Notes: generated by a model from the letters alone, not told the origin. 64,000 bases of DNA from CAYSRC01 sp964446385 (GCA_964446385.1 CAYUOH010000004.1:79504-143503), one strand, 5' to 3'. Shown: positions 1-9,740, numbered from the stretch's first letter. Made by a program: numbers and translations.

Positions 1-549
1 GGATTTGCCGACGACGGAAGTAAGTTTGCGAAGGCCCTGGGACATAAGACGGGCCTGGGTACCGACATGACTGTCGCCCATTTCACCTTCGATTTCAGCT
101 TTGGTTACCATGGCGGCAACGGAATCTATAACTATGACATCGATTGCGCCGGAACGAACCAACGCCTCGGTAATCTCAAGAGCCTGCTCGCCTGTGTCGG
201 GCTGTGACACAAGAAGACTGTCAATATCGACACCGAGAGCCTTTGCATATATGGGGTCAAGCGCATGCTCAACATCAATAAAAGCGGCGGTACCACCGAT
301 TTTTTGCGCCTCGGCAACTACATGAAGAGCAACTGTAGTCTTACCGGAACTTTCAGGCCCGAAGATTTCAACGATACGTCCGCGGGGAAGGCCCCCGATG
401 CCAAGAGCGATATCCAGAGAAAGAGATCCGGAGGAAATTGATTCAACATTCATAGCTACATTCTCACCGAGCTTCATCACGGCACCTTTGCCGAACTGTT
501 TTTCAATCTGTTGAAGCGCAGTCTCTAAAGCTTTTTGTTTGTCTGCCAT
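1..549 (-). CDS. recA: RecA recombinase, C-terminal part outside the window
   Basis: RecA is the ATP-dependent strand-exchange protein of homologous recombination and the coprotease that triggers the SOS response. The 183 visible residues include the Walker A motif GPESSGKT at about 64-71, the FIDVEHALDP segment and the Walker B strand VIVIDSVAA; the rest runs off the left edge. The ATG at 549 follows a GGAGG-like site. It is the last visible gene of a minus-strand run after prmC, 50 bp downstream of it. I saw no clear LexA box in the short gap. Identity is certain from sequence. Confidence 0.97.
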   Translation of the reverse strand, partial: MADKQKALETALQQIEKQFGKGAVMKLGENVAMNVESISSGSLSLDIALGIGGLPRGRIVEIFGPESSGKTTVALHVVAEAQKIGGTAAFIDVEHALDPIYAKALGVDIDSLLVSQPDTGEQALEITEALVRSGAIDVIVIDSVAAMVTKAEIEGEMGDSHVGTQARLMSQGLRKLTSVVGKS

Positions 550-599
550 AATATAAAATCCTCCATTCAAAATTTATCTAAATTTTACACTTTTTTTGC

Positions 600-1445
600 T
601 TATTTATCAAGAGAATGCCTGCGAAGCATTACGAACCGGTCGATATCAGCGAGATCGAGCACGACTTTTTTCTCTTTGAAGATATGATTCTCAGCCAGTC
701 TGAGAATATCGTTTGCCTGACCTCTGCCGCATTCGAAAATGAATGCTCCGCCGGGTTTCAAAACATGGTAATACAAATCAATGATTTGTCTATAAAAACC
801 GAGTTCATCTCCGTCAGGGGGAACAAAAGCTATATAAGGCTCGTCCTCTAGTTCGGCTTTGTTGACGTTGTAGTCTTCGGGTGAAACATAGGGAGGATTG
901 GAAATAACAAGATCAACCGAAGAGTCCGGAACATTTCGGCAATAATCGAATATATCAGATTCGACAATATCAATTCCGGAACTGTATTTTGCAACGTTGA
1001 AGCGGCAGTATTCAAGAGCCTGCGGTGAAATATCCACAGCAGTACCGTGAATGCCGGACTCGGAATTGACAGATATCGCAATATTTCCGCTTCCGCAGCA
1101 GAGATCAATAAAAGAAGGATTATCAATTTCATTCAGAAAATCAAGAGCAATGTCAGTTATTAATTCAGTTTCGGGACGGGGTATCAATACACCGGGACCA
1201 ACCTTCAATTCAAGATTTCTGAAAGGCCAGTGACCGATAATATACTGGAGTGGTTCCCCCGCAGATCTTCTTGAAGCCATATTTCGCGCTTTATATGCTA
1301 TGTTATCATCAACAGGAGAATCAATCATCATATCAGCAGGATTCAGCCCCAAACATTCTTCAATAATTATCTGCGCTTCACGGATGTTGCTCTGTTCATA
1401 AAGAATAAGCCTCAATTCGTCCTGTAAAGCTTTTAAACTTACCAT
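600..1445 (-). CDS. prmC: Release factor glutamine N5-methyltransferase PrmC (HemK)
   Basis: PrmC methylates the glutamine of the GGQ motif of release factors RF1 and RF2, using SAM. The 281-residue protein has the N-terminal helical domain with GEPLQYIIG (about 63-71), the SAM-binding loop DLCCGSG (about 114-120) and the catalytic NPPY at 183-186, the usual length and order. It overlaps the end of the DUF1385 gene by 7 bp, so translation is probably coupled. In many Firmicutes DUF1385-prmC-prfA are adjacent; here the substrate gene prfA is about 50 kb away at 50.8 kb. Confidence 0.95.
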   Translation of the reverse strand: MVSLKALQDELRLILYEQSNIREAQIIIEECLGLNPADMMIDSPVDDNIAYKARNMASRRSAGEPLQYIIGHWPFRNLELKVGPGVLIPRPETELITDIALDFLNEIDNPSFIDLCCGSGNIAISVNSESGIHGTAVDISPQALEYCRFNVAKYSSGIDIVESDIFDYCRNVPDSSVDLVISNPPYVSPEDYNVNKAELEDEPYIAFVPPDGDELGFYRQIIDLYYHVLKPGGAFIFECGRGQANDILRLAENHIFKEKKVVLDLADIDRFVMLRRHSLDK

Positions 1446-2329
1446 TTACCGTCTTCTTCATTTTCGGGAATTACAGGTAAAAGAGAAGCTATAGCAACCT
1501 CAATCATAGAATCATCAGGTTCAAAAGCTGTAAAGCGCTGAACAAACATTCCAGGAGCCGAAAGTATCTTGCAAAACAGGTTGTCGTGCCCACCTGCGTA
1601 CTGGATTATTTCGTATGATAACCCGATTACTACAGGTAACAGAAGGAGTTTTATTAGTACACGGACAATATAGCTGTCCCAGGTGATGAATGAAGAAATG
1701 ATAATACTGATCAGAATTACTATAAAAAGAAAACTTGTACCGCAGCGGGGATGAAAACGGCTGTGTTTTCTGACGTTTTCAACAGTAAGTTCCTCGTGCG
1801 CTTCATAACAGAATATGGTCTTATGCTCGGCACCATGGTATTCAAAAACCCTGTGAATTTCTTTCATTCTTGTTACAGTAAAAATATAAAATATAAAAAT
1901 AAGTAACTTTATTATTCCCTCCGCCACAGAGCGAAGACCGCCCATATTTAGCCATTTGTCCAGCAGTCCGGTAAGGAACGTGGGAAGAAGTATAAACAGA
2001 CCTACGGCAATCAATACAGCCAGTACGGTGGACAACAAAGCGGAACCTCCGGTATCTTTCTCGTCGGGATATGCGAGATCGGCGGATTTCATAAGATATC
2101 CGTAGCCAGATTTCAGGCTGATAATCATTGCAGCTATACCGCGCACTACAGGTATCTTCGCAACCGGATTTTTAACGGAATCGGAAATCTCGGTGTATAT
2201 TGTTCCGTTTTTCATGCGAACAGCAAAACAGGTTTTTAAGGGACCTCGCATCATAATTCCATCGATTAGTGCCTGACCGCCTATTTTAGTTTTGAATTTA
2301 TCGGGCATTTTGTTAATATACCTTTCCAT
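1439..2329 (-). CDS. yqhQ: DUF1385 (YqhQ-like) membrane protein
   Basis: This is a DUF1385 family integral membrane protein of unknown biochemical role. The family signature GGQALIDGIMMRGP lies near the N-terminus, several hydrophobic segments fill the middle and end, and a conserved FEYHGAEHKTIFCYE-type block carries likely metal or active-site residues (H, E, H). Two starts are possible: ATG at 2329, tightly coupled to the kinase stop but without a clear ribosome site, or ATG at 2308 with GAAAGG upstream. Linkage to prmC is typical of Firmicutes. The function is not established by sequence. Confidence 0.88.
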   Translation of the reverse strand: MERYINKMPDKFKTKIGGQALIDGIMMRGPLKTCFAVRMKNGTIYTEISDSVKNPVAKIPVVRGIAAMIISLKSGYGYLMKSADLAYPDEKDTGGSALLSTVLAVLIAVGLFILLPTFLTGLLDKWLNMGGLRSVAEGIIKLLIFIFYIFTVTRMKEIHRVFEYHGAEHKTIFCYEAHEELTVENVRKHSRFHPRCGTSFLFIVILISIIISSFITWDSYIVRVLIKLLLLPVVIGLSYEIIQYAGGHDNLFCKILSAPGMFVQRFTAFEPDDSMIEVAIASLLPVIPENEEDGKW

Positions 2330-2334
2330 AATAT

Positions 2335-3753
2335 TTAATTGTAAACCGGGATTATAACGGTGGCAGTAGTACCAATCCCGAGCTCGCTTTCATATACAAG
2401 CGATCCATTATGGCTGTCTACAATGTCCTTTACCACTGCAAGACCTATTCCTGTACCGTTTGTAGAGTTGGAAGCCGTGTAGAATCTGTCGAAAATTTGT
2501 CCGAGCTCCTCCTTTGGGATACCACGTCCGAAATCGGAAATGCTGATGCTTACGTTATCGGCATCGGAAAGCTCGATAACGACGATTTTACCGCCGGGTT
2601 CTGAATATTTCAGTGCGTTGTCAAGCAGATTGATAAATACAGAAAGAAGGCGGCTTTTATCGCCCTGTATTTTAACCGATTCATCATTAAATGCTACGTC
2701 AATCTCTACATTTTTACTATGTGCTTTTTCCTGATACAGTTCTGTTGATTCACGAACAACTTTCAGAATATCAATTACATCCATATTGAGGGACAGACGT
2801 CCGTTTATTGTTCTGCTGAAATCAAGAAGATCCTCCACAAGAAGCGACAGGCGCTCGCTTTCGTTCAGAATAATATCCATACCTTTATTGAAAGTTATTT
2901 CGTCGCGGTTCCCTATCATTTTTAGAGTTTCTGCCCAGCCGCGTATAGCGGTAAGAGGTGTGCGGAGTTCGTGGGACACACCGGAAATAAACTCATTTTT
3001 TAGCTTGTCGGTCTCAGAAAGACTTTCAGCCATATTGTTTATTGTATTTGAAAGGTCGCCTATCTCGTCACGGTAGGTATTTTCTATACGGGCATTGTAA
3101 TCTCCGTGTGAGATTCTTTCGGCAGATTCGGCAACCTCGTTGATAGGAATTACAATAGAACGAATAAAATACATGCCGGTGAAAAGAGTAAACGCAAGGA
3201 TTATTCCATCAACAAGAAGAAGAGTTCTTCCTGATTTATTTATCTGAGAGTCCACAGCAGCAAGCGATGTAACCATACGAAGTGCAGATATCTCGCCGAC
3301 CGATACACCCAGATAATGTGTAAGGGCTGCTGTGTGAAGACCGTCAGGACCATACTCAAGACTGAATCCATCTCTGTTCATATCGGCGGAAGAAAAATCT
3401 GTAAATCCGGAGGTAACTTCAGGCATAAAACCGCTTGAGGATACCAGGACGTTTCCGGTACTGTTGAGCAGCATAAGGTCAAACCTGTTACGTCCCTGGA
3501 AATTCTCAACAGCTCCGTTAAGGATACGTAGACGAGTCTTGCTGTTGTATTCGCCTTTCAGAGAAGCAAGACTTACCGACATAAAGTAATCCATTTCGTA
3601 TTCCATGGAAGTCCGGACAAGACCGTAATAGTTGAGGCGAATATTATTGAAAACAAGAAAGGAAATCACCATAACCACAATTAAGATGGCCGACAGATTA
3701 ACTGCCGCCCATCTTCGAGCAATACCAGATTTTCCGCCTTTTTTTACAGACAT
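2335..3753 (-). CDS. Sensor histidine kinase (HAMP, HisKA, HATPase)
   Basis: A two-component sensor kinase of 472 residues. It has a first membrane segment at about 17-36, an extracellular domain of about 140 residues, a second membrane segment at about 177-198, a HAMP linker, the H-box SHELRTPL with phospho-acceptor His261, and N (NLLDNALKYS), G1 (DFGRGIP) and G2 (GTGIGLAVV) boxes of the ATPase domain. It is transcribed 10 bp after its response regulator and sits before DUF1385/prmC. The architecture resembles PhoR/ResE-type kinases; the signal is unknown. The lipoprotein upstream of the pair could take part in sensing, but that is inference. Confidence 0.93.
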   Translation of the reverse strand: MSVKKGGKSGIARRWAAVNLSAILIVVMVISFLVFNNIRLNYYGLVRTSMEYEMDYFMSVSLASLKGEYNSKTRLRILNGAVENFQGRNRFDLMLLNSTGNVLVSSSGFMPEVTSGFTDFSSADMNRDGFSLEYGPDGLHTAALTHYLGVSVGEISALRMVTSLAAVDSQINKSGRTLLLVDGIILAFTLFTGMYFIRSIVIPINEVAESAERISHGDYNARIENTYRDEIGDLSNTINNMAESLSETDKLKNEFISGVSHELRTPLTAIRGWAETLKMIGNRDEITFNKGMDIILNESERLSLLVEDLLDFSRTINGRLSLNMDVIDILKVVRESTELYQEKAHSKNVEIDVAFNDESVKIQGDKSRLLSVFINLLDNALKYSEPGGKIVVIELSDADNVSISISDFGRGIPKEELGQIFDRFYTASNSTNGTGIGLAVVKDIVDSHNGSLVYESELGIGTTATVIIPVYN

Positions 3754-3763
3754 AATTATTCAA

Positions 3764-4450
3764 TCAGACCGTCCAGCGGTATCCGAAGCCCCATACGGTT
3801 GTAATAATTTCACTGCCGTCTTTGCCGAGTTTGTTGCGAAGCCGGCAAACGTTTACATCCACTATTTTATAATCGCTTGCGAAGCTTTCACCCCAAACCG
3901 ATTTAAGAATAAAATCACGCTTGAGAGCAACCCCGGGATTGCGAAGGAACAGCTCCATGAGGCTGTATTCAATTTGGGTAAGATCCAATACGTAATCTCC
4001 TCGGCTTACGGTACGTGACACGCTGTCCAGAGAAAACTCTCCGCATACAATTTTAGATACAGGCATCGTTTCAGAATAAGTTATATCGGTGCGCCGGTAG
4101 ACTGCGTCCACACGTGCAGTAAGTTCGCCTACACTGAACGGTTTTACAACATAATCATCGGCACCGCTTGCGAATCCGGAGATTTTGTCGGTCTCCTGGC
4201 TCTTGGCCGTAAGCATAATAATGCCGATGTTCTTATCGATTTTACGGATTTCGGTGCAAAAATCAATTCCGTTCTTTCCGGGAAGCATAATGTCCAGAAG
4301 TACAACATCGAACTGACTGCCCTCGTCGAAAAGTTGTTTTGCGTGTTCCGCGGATTCCACGCCGGTAACCTCATAACCGTTAATCTCGAGGTTCAGCGTA
4401 ATAAGATCACGGATTCCGTATTCATCTTCCACAACCAGCACACGCTTCAT
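3764..4450 (-). CDS. OmpR/PhoB-family response regulator
   Basis: DNA-binding partner of the adjacent kinase. The receiver domain has the acidic pocket VVEDE, phospho-acceptor Asp53 in LLDIMLPG, the switch threonine in MLTAKS and the lysine in VKPF. The C-terminal winged helix ends with the typical VWGFGYRW strand. The length of 228 residues is normal. The ATG at 4450 follows AAAGGG. It lies between the lipoprotein gene (17 bp) and the kinase (10 bp), so the three are probably one transcript. Targets cannot be read from the sequence. Confidence 0.94.
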   Translation of the reverse strand: MKRVLVVEDEYGIRDLITLNLEINGYEVTGVESAEHAKQLFDEGSQFDVVLLDIMLPGKNGIDFCTEIRKIDKNIGIIMLTAKSQETDKISGFASGADDYVVKPFSVGELTARVDAVYRRTDITYSETMPVSKIVCGEFSLDSVSRTVSRGDYVLDLTQIEYSLMELFLRNPGVALKRDFILKSVWGESFASDYKIVDVNVCRLRNKLGKDGSEIITTVWGFGYRWTV

Positions 4451-4466
4451 AATTTTACCCTTTCAA

Positions 4467-5714
4467 TCAGTAAGCAACAAAGTTTCTTATAATATAACCG
4501 AGATCGGAAAAATCACATGAGGAGCGGTAGTAATATTTAAAATAAACTGACTGTTCAAGTAGATGATAGTCATCATCAGCAGGCTCGGTGTCGCCGATAT
4601 ACTGTACTTTCAGCTCAAAAAGGTTCTTACCGTCATTTGAAAGAATTCTGAAAAGCGTACCGTCACCGGTTTCCTGGTCGACATAATTTTCGAGTGCCCA
4701 GTCATCGGGAACGAGAAGATCAAACCGGTAATCGGAGTTTGAAAGAGACAGAGCGGAAAATTCCACATTATCCATCGAAAAACCGTACCAGTATGTCCAG
4801 GCGTCGGCGTAAAGTACATCGTCGAAAGGTACAGACGTGGAAGGGACAGAAATAGACTGGTTTGAACGAATTGAGTGGCAGGAAGGTGATTTATAAGGCC
4901 TTAAAGTAAGATCAAGATATTTTCCACCGATATATGCCGGAGAAATCCCTTGTTCGGAAGGGAAAACAAATATCTCGGTCTGTTTTTTTTCTTCCAAGGT
5001 TGCCTCGTCTATAAACAAAGCTGCCGTTCCGTCGTAAAGCTGCCCTGAAAGGAGCTGGGAAATGGCCATTGTTCGCGAAGACAGAATACACTGGCTATAA
5101 ATAAGCTCATCAAGTGAAAGACCCTCAATATATTTTATAAACCAGTCGTCATTAAGTGTTGAAATATAGCAGATTTCCTCTATCCCGTCGCTGTCAAAGT
5201 CCCTGATAATAAAATCGGCGCAGTTTTCCTCAATACCGGATACCAGGCCATCTTTTCCGTAATAATATGATGTCAGAATCTGTTCACGGTTTCCGGAAGA
5301 CCAGCAGACAAGAAGGAAATAATCACCGGAATCTCCTGGCAGAAACCTTACACTGCTAGCATCAGGGCCGGCACCTTCCAGATTGTCGGAAAGGAACCAG
5401 ACACCGTTTTCTTTTTCAAGAACGGCTATCCCCGAAAAAACACTTCCTGAGGGAATACTGTAGAACACAACGGCCTCGTCTGCACCGTCACGGTCAAGGT
5501 CAAAGAAAATTATAGGTAGCCTGCTGTCGCCAGAAAGGGGATATTTCAAAATAACGTCCCCCTCCGACAGAGAGTCTACCACATCCATAATCTTTTTCTG
5601 TTCTCCCGAAAGGGAAGGATTCACCAGCAGATCGTCTATTTCAGACTCTATCCCGCAGCCGGTAAAAACCGCAATAGTAAAAAGCAACAGAATAATAGCT
5701 GAGGCTTTTTTCAT
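4467..5714 (-). CDS. Predicted lipoprotein with Asp-rich calcium-binding-type repeats
   Basis: A secreted lipoprotein of unknown function, 415 residues. The signal peptide ends in a lipobox FTGC with the modified Cys at residue 20. Two stretches, DLDRDGAD (about 72-78) and DFDSDGIEE (about 172-180), match the DxDxDG pattern of VCBS/FG-GAP and calcium-binding loops, so the first half may be a small beta-propeller-like fold. The second half has no motif I recognise. It precedes the response regulator and kinase in the same direction, so a role in signal perception or as an envelope sensor is possible but unproven. Confidence 0.75.
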   Translation of the reverse strand: MKKASAIILLLFTIAVFTGCGIESEIDDLLVNPSLSGEQKKIMDVVDSLSEGDVILKYPLSGDSRLPIIFFDLDRDGADEAVVFYSIPSGSVFSGIAVLEKENGVWFLSDNLEGAGPDASSVRFLPGDSGDYFLLVCWSSGNREQILTSYYYGKDGLVSGIEENCADFIIRDFDSDGIEEICYISTLNDDWFIKYIEGLSLDELIYSQCILSSRTMAISQLLSGQLYDGTAALFIDEATLEEKKQTEIFVFPSEQGISPAYIGGKYLDLTLRPYKSPSCHSIRSNQSISVPSTSVPFDDVLYADAWTYWYGFSMDNVEFSALSLSNSDYRFDLLVPDDWALENYVDQETGDGTLFRILSNDGKNLFELKVQYIGDTEPADDDYHLLEQSVYFKYYYRSSCDFSDLGYIIRNFVAY

Positions 5715-5744
5715 GAACTACCTCTAAGTATATAATGGAAACAA

Positions 5745-7025
5745 TCAGATAAACTTGTCGAGTTCTCTTTCTACGTTAGCAAACTTTTTGATTTTCGGCT
5801 TGTTGATTATTTTGCCTTGTGAAACAACCATATCAAGCTTTCGTAGTCTTGCAAAGTTTTCGAGAGGATTGCCGTCGCAAACAATCATATCCGCAGATTT
5901 TCCGGGTTCAATGCTGCCGGTGATGTTATCGATTTTCGCTATGCGTGCATTTCCCAAAGTCGCGGAATACAGTGAAATTTCGTGGCTGACTCCGCAGAAT
6001 TTACAGAAATAATTCAGCTCGCGCCACATATCGTAATGGGTAATATACGGACAACCCGTATCAGTGCCGAGCCCCACTGGGATACCTTCTTCCAGGCATT
6101 TTTTGGCGCATACGATAATACCTTCAAACACTACGTTGCCGTTGAACTGATCTGTTTCGGAAACGTGGCTTATTTCACGGTCGAACAGAGCATAGGGCAA
6201 AGCGGGTGAAATGGTGCAGATATCTGCGGATTTGTTTTTCTTGAAAAGTTCAATAATTTCATCATCAGGCATAGCACCGTGCTCTATTGTGTCAACTCCG
6301 CCTTCAAGTGCAACGCGGACACCCTCGGAACTTTCGACGTGTGCCGCGACCATGTAACCCAGGCTGTGAGCTTTTTCACATGCGGATTTAATATATTCGG
6401 GAGGCATTTTGAGAGCACCCGGCTCCCCTTTTTCCTTTGCGTCTAAAACGCCGCCTGTAATCATAAGTTTGATGATATCCGGATTATCCTTAGCTATAAT
6501 TTCAACATATTCTGCTGCTTCATCAGCTGATGTCGCTATATATCCAAGGGATCCGGCCATGTGACCGTTGGGAACCGATACGGCCATGTTGCTTGCGATA
6601 ATACGAGGACCGGTTGCTTTTCCGGTTTTGATGGCGTCACGCACCTTTGTATCAAAGTCGAAAACACCGCCGACCGTACGGATTGTGGTAACACCGCTCA
6701 TAAGCTGGGTTTTGGCAGCAGTGCTGCATAAATTAAAAATGTACTTTTGAAGGAGCTTGTATTTTTTTACAAGAGCAACAAGTTTTCTGGCGTCGGTCTG
6801 TTTTTTCTTGGGCTTTCCATTTGCTGGAAGATGAACATGAAGATTAACAAGGCCGGGCATGATATATTTCCCAGCTAAGTCAATTACGACGTAACCCGAA
6901 TAGTCACTGTCAGAAGGAACAATACCGTTTATTTTTTCACCGTCAACAAGAATTACATGGTCTTTTTGAGGCTTCATATTCTCGGTGCCGTCAAGTATGA
7001 TGCCGTTTGTAAAAGCGAATTTCAT
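5745..7025 (-). CDS. Metal-dependent amidohydrolase family protein
   Basis: A 426-residue member of the amidohydrolase superfamily, close in style to imidazolonepropionase-like and prolidase-like hydrolases. The metal-binding HxH pair is in NLHVHLPA (His63, His65), further conserved positions are AAHVES and IEHGAMPD, and GTDTGCP carries the late catalytic Asp. I chose the ATG at 7025 because AAAGG precedes it and it begins the typical FTNGIILDG strand; a longer frame to 7073 would overlap the upstream lysozyme gene. The substrate is unknown. Given the nearby peptide-use genes a dipeptide or cyclic amide is plausible, but this is inference. Confidence 0.85.
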   Translation of the reverse strand: MKFAFTNGIILDGTENMKPQKDHVILVDGEKINGIVPSDSDYSGYVVIDLAGKYIMPGLVNLHVHLPANGKPKKKQTDARKLVALVKKYKLLQKYIFNLCSTAAKTQLMSGVTTIRTVGGVFDFDTKVRDAIKTGKATGPRIIASNMAVSVPNGHMAGSLGYIATSADEAAEYVEIIAKDNPDIIKLMITGGVLDAKEKGEPGALKMPPEYIKSACEKAHSLGYMVAAHVESSEGVRVALEGGVDTIEHGAMPDDEIIELFKKNKSADICTISPALPYALFDREISHVSETDQFNGNVVFEGIIVCAKKCLEEGIPVGLGTDTGCPYITHYDMWRELNYFCKFCGVSHEISLYSATLGNARIAKIDNITGSIEPGKSADMIVCDGNPLENFARLRKLDMVVSQGKIINKPKIKKFANVERELDKFI

Positions 7026-7039
7026 AGTTAAAAACCTTT

Positions 7040-8794
7040 CTACCAGCCGAGATAACTGAAGTTCATGTCGCATTTTGTGGAAACACCCGGGCAGGAACCG
7101 CTTCCGGTGTATTGCCAGATATCATATCGTTTCTTGTATGAGGGCTTTATATCAGTACTTCCCGTGTAGTTAGCAACCCAGACATAGTATCCCGTAAGCT
7201 GTGAATCGTTAAGTTCGTATTCGAAGAAGCTCTGACTGGCGTAAACACCAGCCATATAACCACCGCTTCGGATAGTCTCACAGAATGCGATGGCAATTTG
7301 CGTACGAAGGCTTGCGGCAAGATAATCCGCTCTGCCAGAACGCCAGGAGGTGGCGTATTCAAGATCGATGAATATAGGATAATTCAATCCCCGGCCGTCT
7401 AGCTTGGCAAGACAGTAACTGGCCTCTTCAATAGCCTCCTCGACAGTAACGGCGGCGCTGAAGAAGTAGACGCCGACTTTTATGCCCGCATTGAGCGCAC
7501 CATAATAATAATCGTAGAAATTTGAATCGGCGTATACCGAGCCTGTACCATAACCGCGCCCTCCGACACGTAGAACAACAAAATCAACACCGCTGGCCTT
7601 AACCTGTTGCCAGTTGATATTATCGTTCCATGCCGATACGTCGATGCCTAGAGAAACAGATCCGTTGCTACCGCGGCGGCCCTGGTCATCAAATATATAT
7701 GTTGTGCCCTGTATAACCTTTACACCGGTAACCGGAACACCGTTGTTGAAATAATACGTAAAACCGTCTAACACCTGCCAGCCGTAATATGTCTTGACTT
7801 CTTTCTGAACTTTAACGGTAACGTTCTCGTTCCGAATATTGATTCCGGTATCGGCTTTTACGTTTCCGTCACCATCGATAAGGTCGTCCCAACCGTTCTG
7901 AACATCTGTTCTTGTTACTTCTTCGGTTACGACCTGGGTGGTTCCCTCACCTTGTCCTTCCGGTGTCTGATTAACCGGATTTTCAACAGTATGAGTAACC
8001 TGTTCGGTAATGAAAACGTCCTTGGAGATAGCAGTAATATATCCGTCACCGTCGGTGGTTACAGAATATACAGACGTGGAGCCGTTGGTCATTGTAAGAT
8101 AATATTTATCGTTTTGAGAAACAGTGTCGCCCTTTATTTTTACAACGGTTTCTTCTACTTGCTTGTAGGAGGTTTCAACATGGGAATTAACATAAACTAC
8201 ATCGTTCACGACGCCAACATTACTAGTTGATTCATCTCGGGCACGGTTGTTTCCGTACTGGTTGTCGTTGCCCTCAAGTTCGACCTTGGTATCGTTCTCA
8301 AGGAGCTCGGTCACGTCGACCTTTTCATAGACGACACGTCGAGCAACGGATACTCGGGCGGGACTTGGAGAAGCGATTCCGTCCACCCTCTTAACGGTAA
8401 CGATATAGTCGCCGGGATTAATATCGCCGGAGCTTACATAAACAGAACCATCCATATCATCGTCTATTACAGATATAGGGTCGTTAGTACCGTCGGAGGA
8501 AGTTATGACAATTTCAAACGCAACGCCGGAAAACGGTTCTCCGTCGGCTTTGTAGATATTGATCTGTAGATCTTGGTTGGCGGAAACGGCCTTCAGCTGT
8601 GCCGCGGCGTCATTGTTAATATATGCGGTACGGCGGAAAGGAGCATAGTTTACAAGAGAACCGCCGGATTCCTTCTGCACGTTTTCGATAACGGTGTTAT
8701 CGGCAATACCATACACGCCGGCACCAAGGCACAATATCAGTGCCGCCACCAGAACAGAGGACACTATTCTGTTGATAATTTTATAAGAAATCAT
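7040..8794 (-). CDS. Secreted GH25 lysozyme with N-terminal extension
   Basis: A peptidoglycan muramidase of 584 residues. A hydrophobic N-terminal segment (about 8-30) acts as signal or anchor. A long region of Thr/Val-rich, beta-type sequence follows. At about 340-378 is a short segment resembling choline- or glucan-binding repeats (GWQVLDG, YYFNNGVPVTG). The GH25 domain starts at about 381 with GIDVSAWN (catalytic Asp at about 385) and has the DxE motif IDLEY at about 477-479. The start ATG follows GGAG. It has its own promoter at 8832-8860. Cell-wall turnover or attack on other bacteria are both possible roles. Confidence 0.9.
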   Translation of the reverse strand: MISYKIINRIVSSVLVAALILCLGAGVYGIADNTVIENVQKESGGSLVNYAPFRRTAYINNDAAAQLKAVSANQDLQINIYKADGEPFSGVAFEIVITSSDGTNDPISVIDDDMDGSVYVSSGDINPGDYIVTVKRVDGIASPSPARVSVARRVVYEKVDVTELLENDTKVELEGNDNQYGNNRARDESTSNVGVVNDVVYVNSHVETSYKQVEETVVKIKGDTVSQNDKYYLTMTNGSTSVYSVTTDGDGYITAISKDVFITEQVTHTVENPVNQTPEGQGEGTTQVVTEEVTRTDVQNGWDDLIDGDGNVKADTGINIRNENVTVKVQKEVKTYYGWQVLDGFTYYFNNGVPVTGVKVIQGTTYIFDDQGRRGSNGSVSLGIDVSAWNDNINWQQVKASGVDFVVLRVGGRGYGTGSVYADSNFYDYYYGALNAGIKVGVYFFSAAVTVEEAIEEASYCLAKLDGRGLNYPIFIDLEYATSWRSGRADYLAASLRTQIAIAFCETIRSGGYMAGVYASQSFFEYELNDSQLTGYYVWVANYTGSTDIKPSYKKRYDIWQYTGSGSCPGVSTKCDMNFSYLGW

Positions 8795-8831
8795 AAAATC
8801 TCCGTCGTTATTTCAAATCCATATAAAATAT

Positions 8832-8860
8832 ATATTACTATAAAATCGCCTAAATATCAA
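8832..8860 (-). promoter_or_regulatory. Sigma-A-type promoter of the GH25 gene
   Basis: Read on the minus strand: -35 TTGATA, 17-bp spacer, -10 TAATAT, about 40 bp upstream of the lysozyme ATG. It sits just after the hairpin that ends the mrp transcript. Confidence 0.6.
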
Positions 8861-8862
8861 TA

Positions 8863-8894
8863 AAGGAGGGCACCGCGTAAACCGTGTCCTCCTT
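8863..8894 (-). terminator. Probable terminator after mrp
   Basis: On the minus strand an 11-position stem (AAGGAGGACAC against GTGCCCTCCTT, one mismatch) with a 10-nt loop, followed by a T-rich but interrupted tail (TTTATTG). It is moderate as an intrinsic terminator. Confidence 0.55.
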
Positions 8895-8902
8895 GAAGAG
8901 TA

Positions 8903-9718
8903 TTATAATTTATTTACGAGATTATCCAGATATTCAGTCTCAAATGACGCTATACATCCACTGTCGCAGGCGGAAGCAAGTCCCCTGTCGATGGGAATAG
9001 CGTCGGTCAGAAGGACATTATATTCCTTTGCAAGCTCTTCGACATGACTTTCACCAAAAATATGAAGTTTTTCGCCGCAGTTAGGGCACTTTGCGTAACT
9101 GTAGTTCTCGACAAGACCGAGCACCGGGATGTTCATAAGCTTTGCCATATTGATTGCTTTTTTGACAATCATAGATACGAGCTCCTGCGGAGAAGTGACC
9201 ACAATAATTCCGTCAACAGGAATGCTCTGGAATACGGTAAGTGGCACGTCTCCTGTTCCCGGAGGCATATCAACAAACATGTAATCTACGTCGCCCCACT
9301 GTACATCAGTCCAAAACTGTTTTACGGTGTCTGCAATTATCGGTCCCCTCCATACAACGGGGTCGGTTTCGTTTTGAACCATCAGGTTCAGGGACATCAT
9401 CTTTATTCCCTCTGGTGTTACGTTGGGTAGTATGGCATCTCCGTTACCCATCGCAAGCTCATGTACGCCGAATGCATACGGGATGCTAGGGCCTGTGATA
9501 TCGGCGTCCAGAATGGCTACTGATCTCCCGGAATGATTCATTTTGGAGGCCAGTAGACATGTTACAAGGGATTTACCGACACCGCCTTTGCCGCTTACGA
9601 CAGCAATAATCTTTTTAATATGGGTATCAGAACGGGGCGCTTGAATAAAGCTCTTGTGGTCGGTCCTTTCGCCGCAGTTTTTTTCGCAGTTGGTACAGTC
9701 GTGATTACATTCAGCCAT
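8903..9718 (-). CDS. Mrp/NBP35-type Fe-S cluster carrier ATPase
   Basis: A P-loop scaffold or carrier protein for iron-sulfur cluster delivery, 271 residues. The N-terminus has a cysteine cluster (Cys4, Cys8, Cys11, Cys15), as in NBP35-like proteins. The deviant Walker A motif SGKGGVGKS lies at about 42-50, the Walker B strand is FVDMPPGTGD, and a CPNC pair near residue 215 is the Mrp cluster-bridging motif. The start ATG follows AGGAG. It is single-gene and divergent from tRNA-Thr. It fits functionally with the minimal SUF operon 2 kb away. Confidence 0.93.
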   Translation of the reverse strand: MAECNHDCTNCEKNCGERTDHKSFIQAPRSDTHIKKIIAVVSGKGGVGKSLVTCLLASKMNHSGRSVAILDADITGPSIPYAFGVHELAMGNGDAILPNVTPEGIKMMSLNLMVQNETDPVVWRGPIIADTVKQFWTDVQWGDVDYMFVDMPPGTGDVPLTVFQSIPVDGIIVVTSPQELVSMIVKKAINMAKLMNIPVLGLVENYSYAKCPNCGEKLHIFGESHVEELAKEYNVLLTDAIPIDRGLASACDSGCIASFETEYLDNLVNKL

Positions 9719-9740
9719 TATAGAATCTCCTGTTTTTCAA

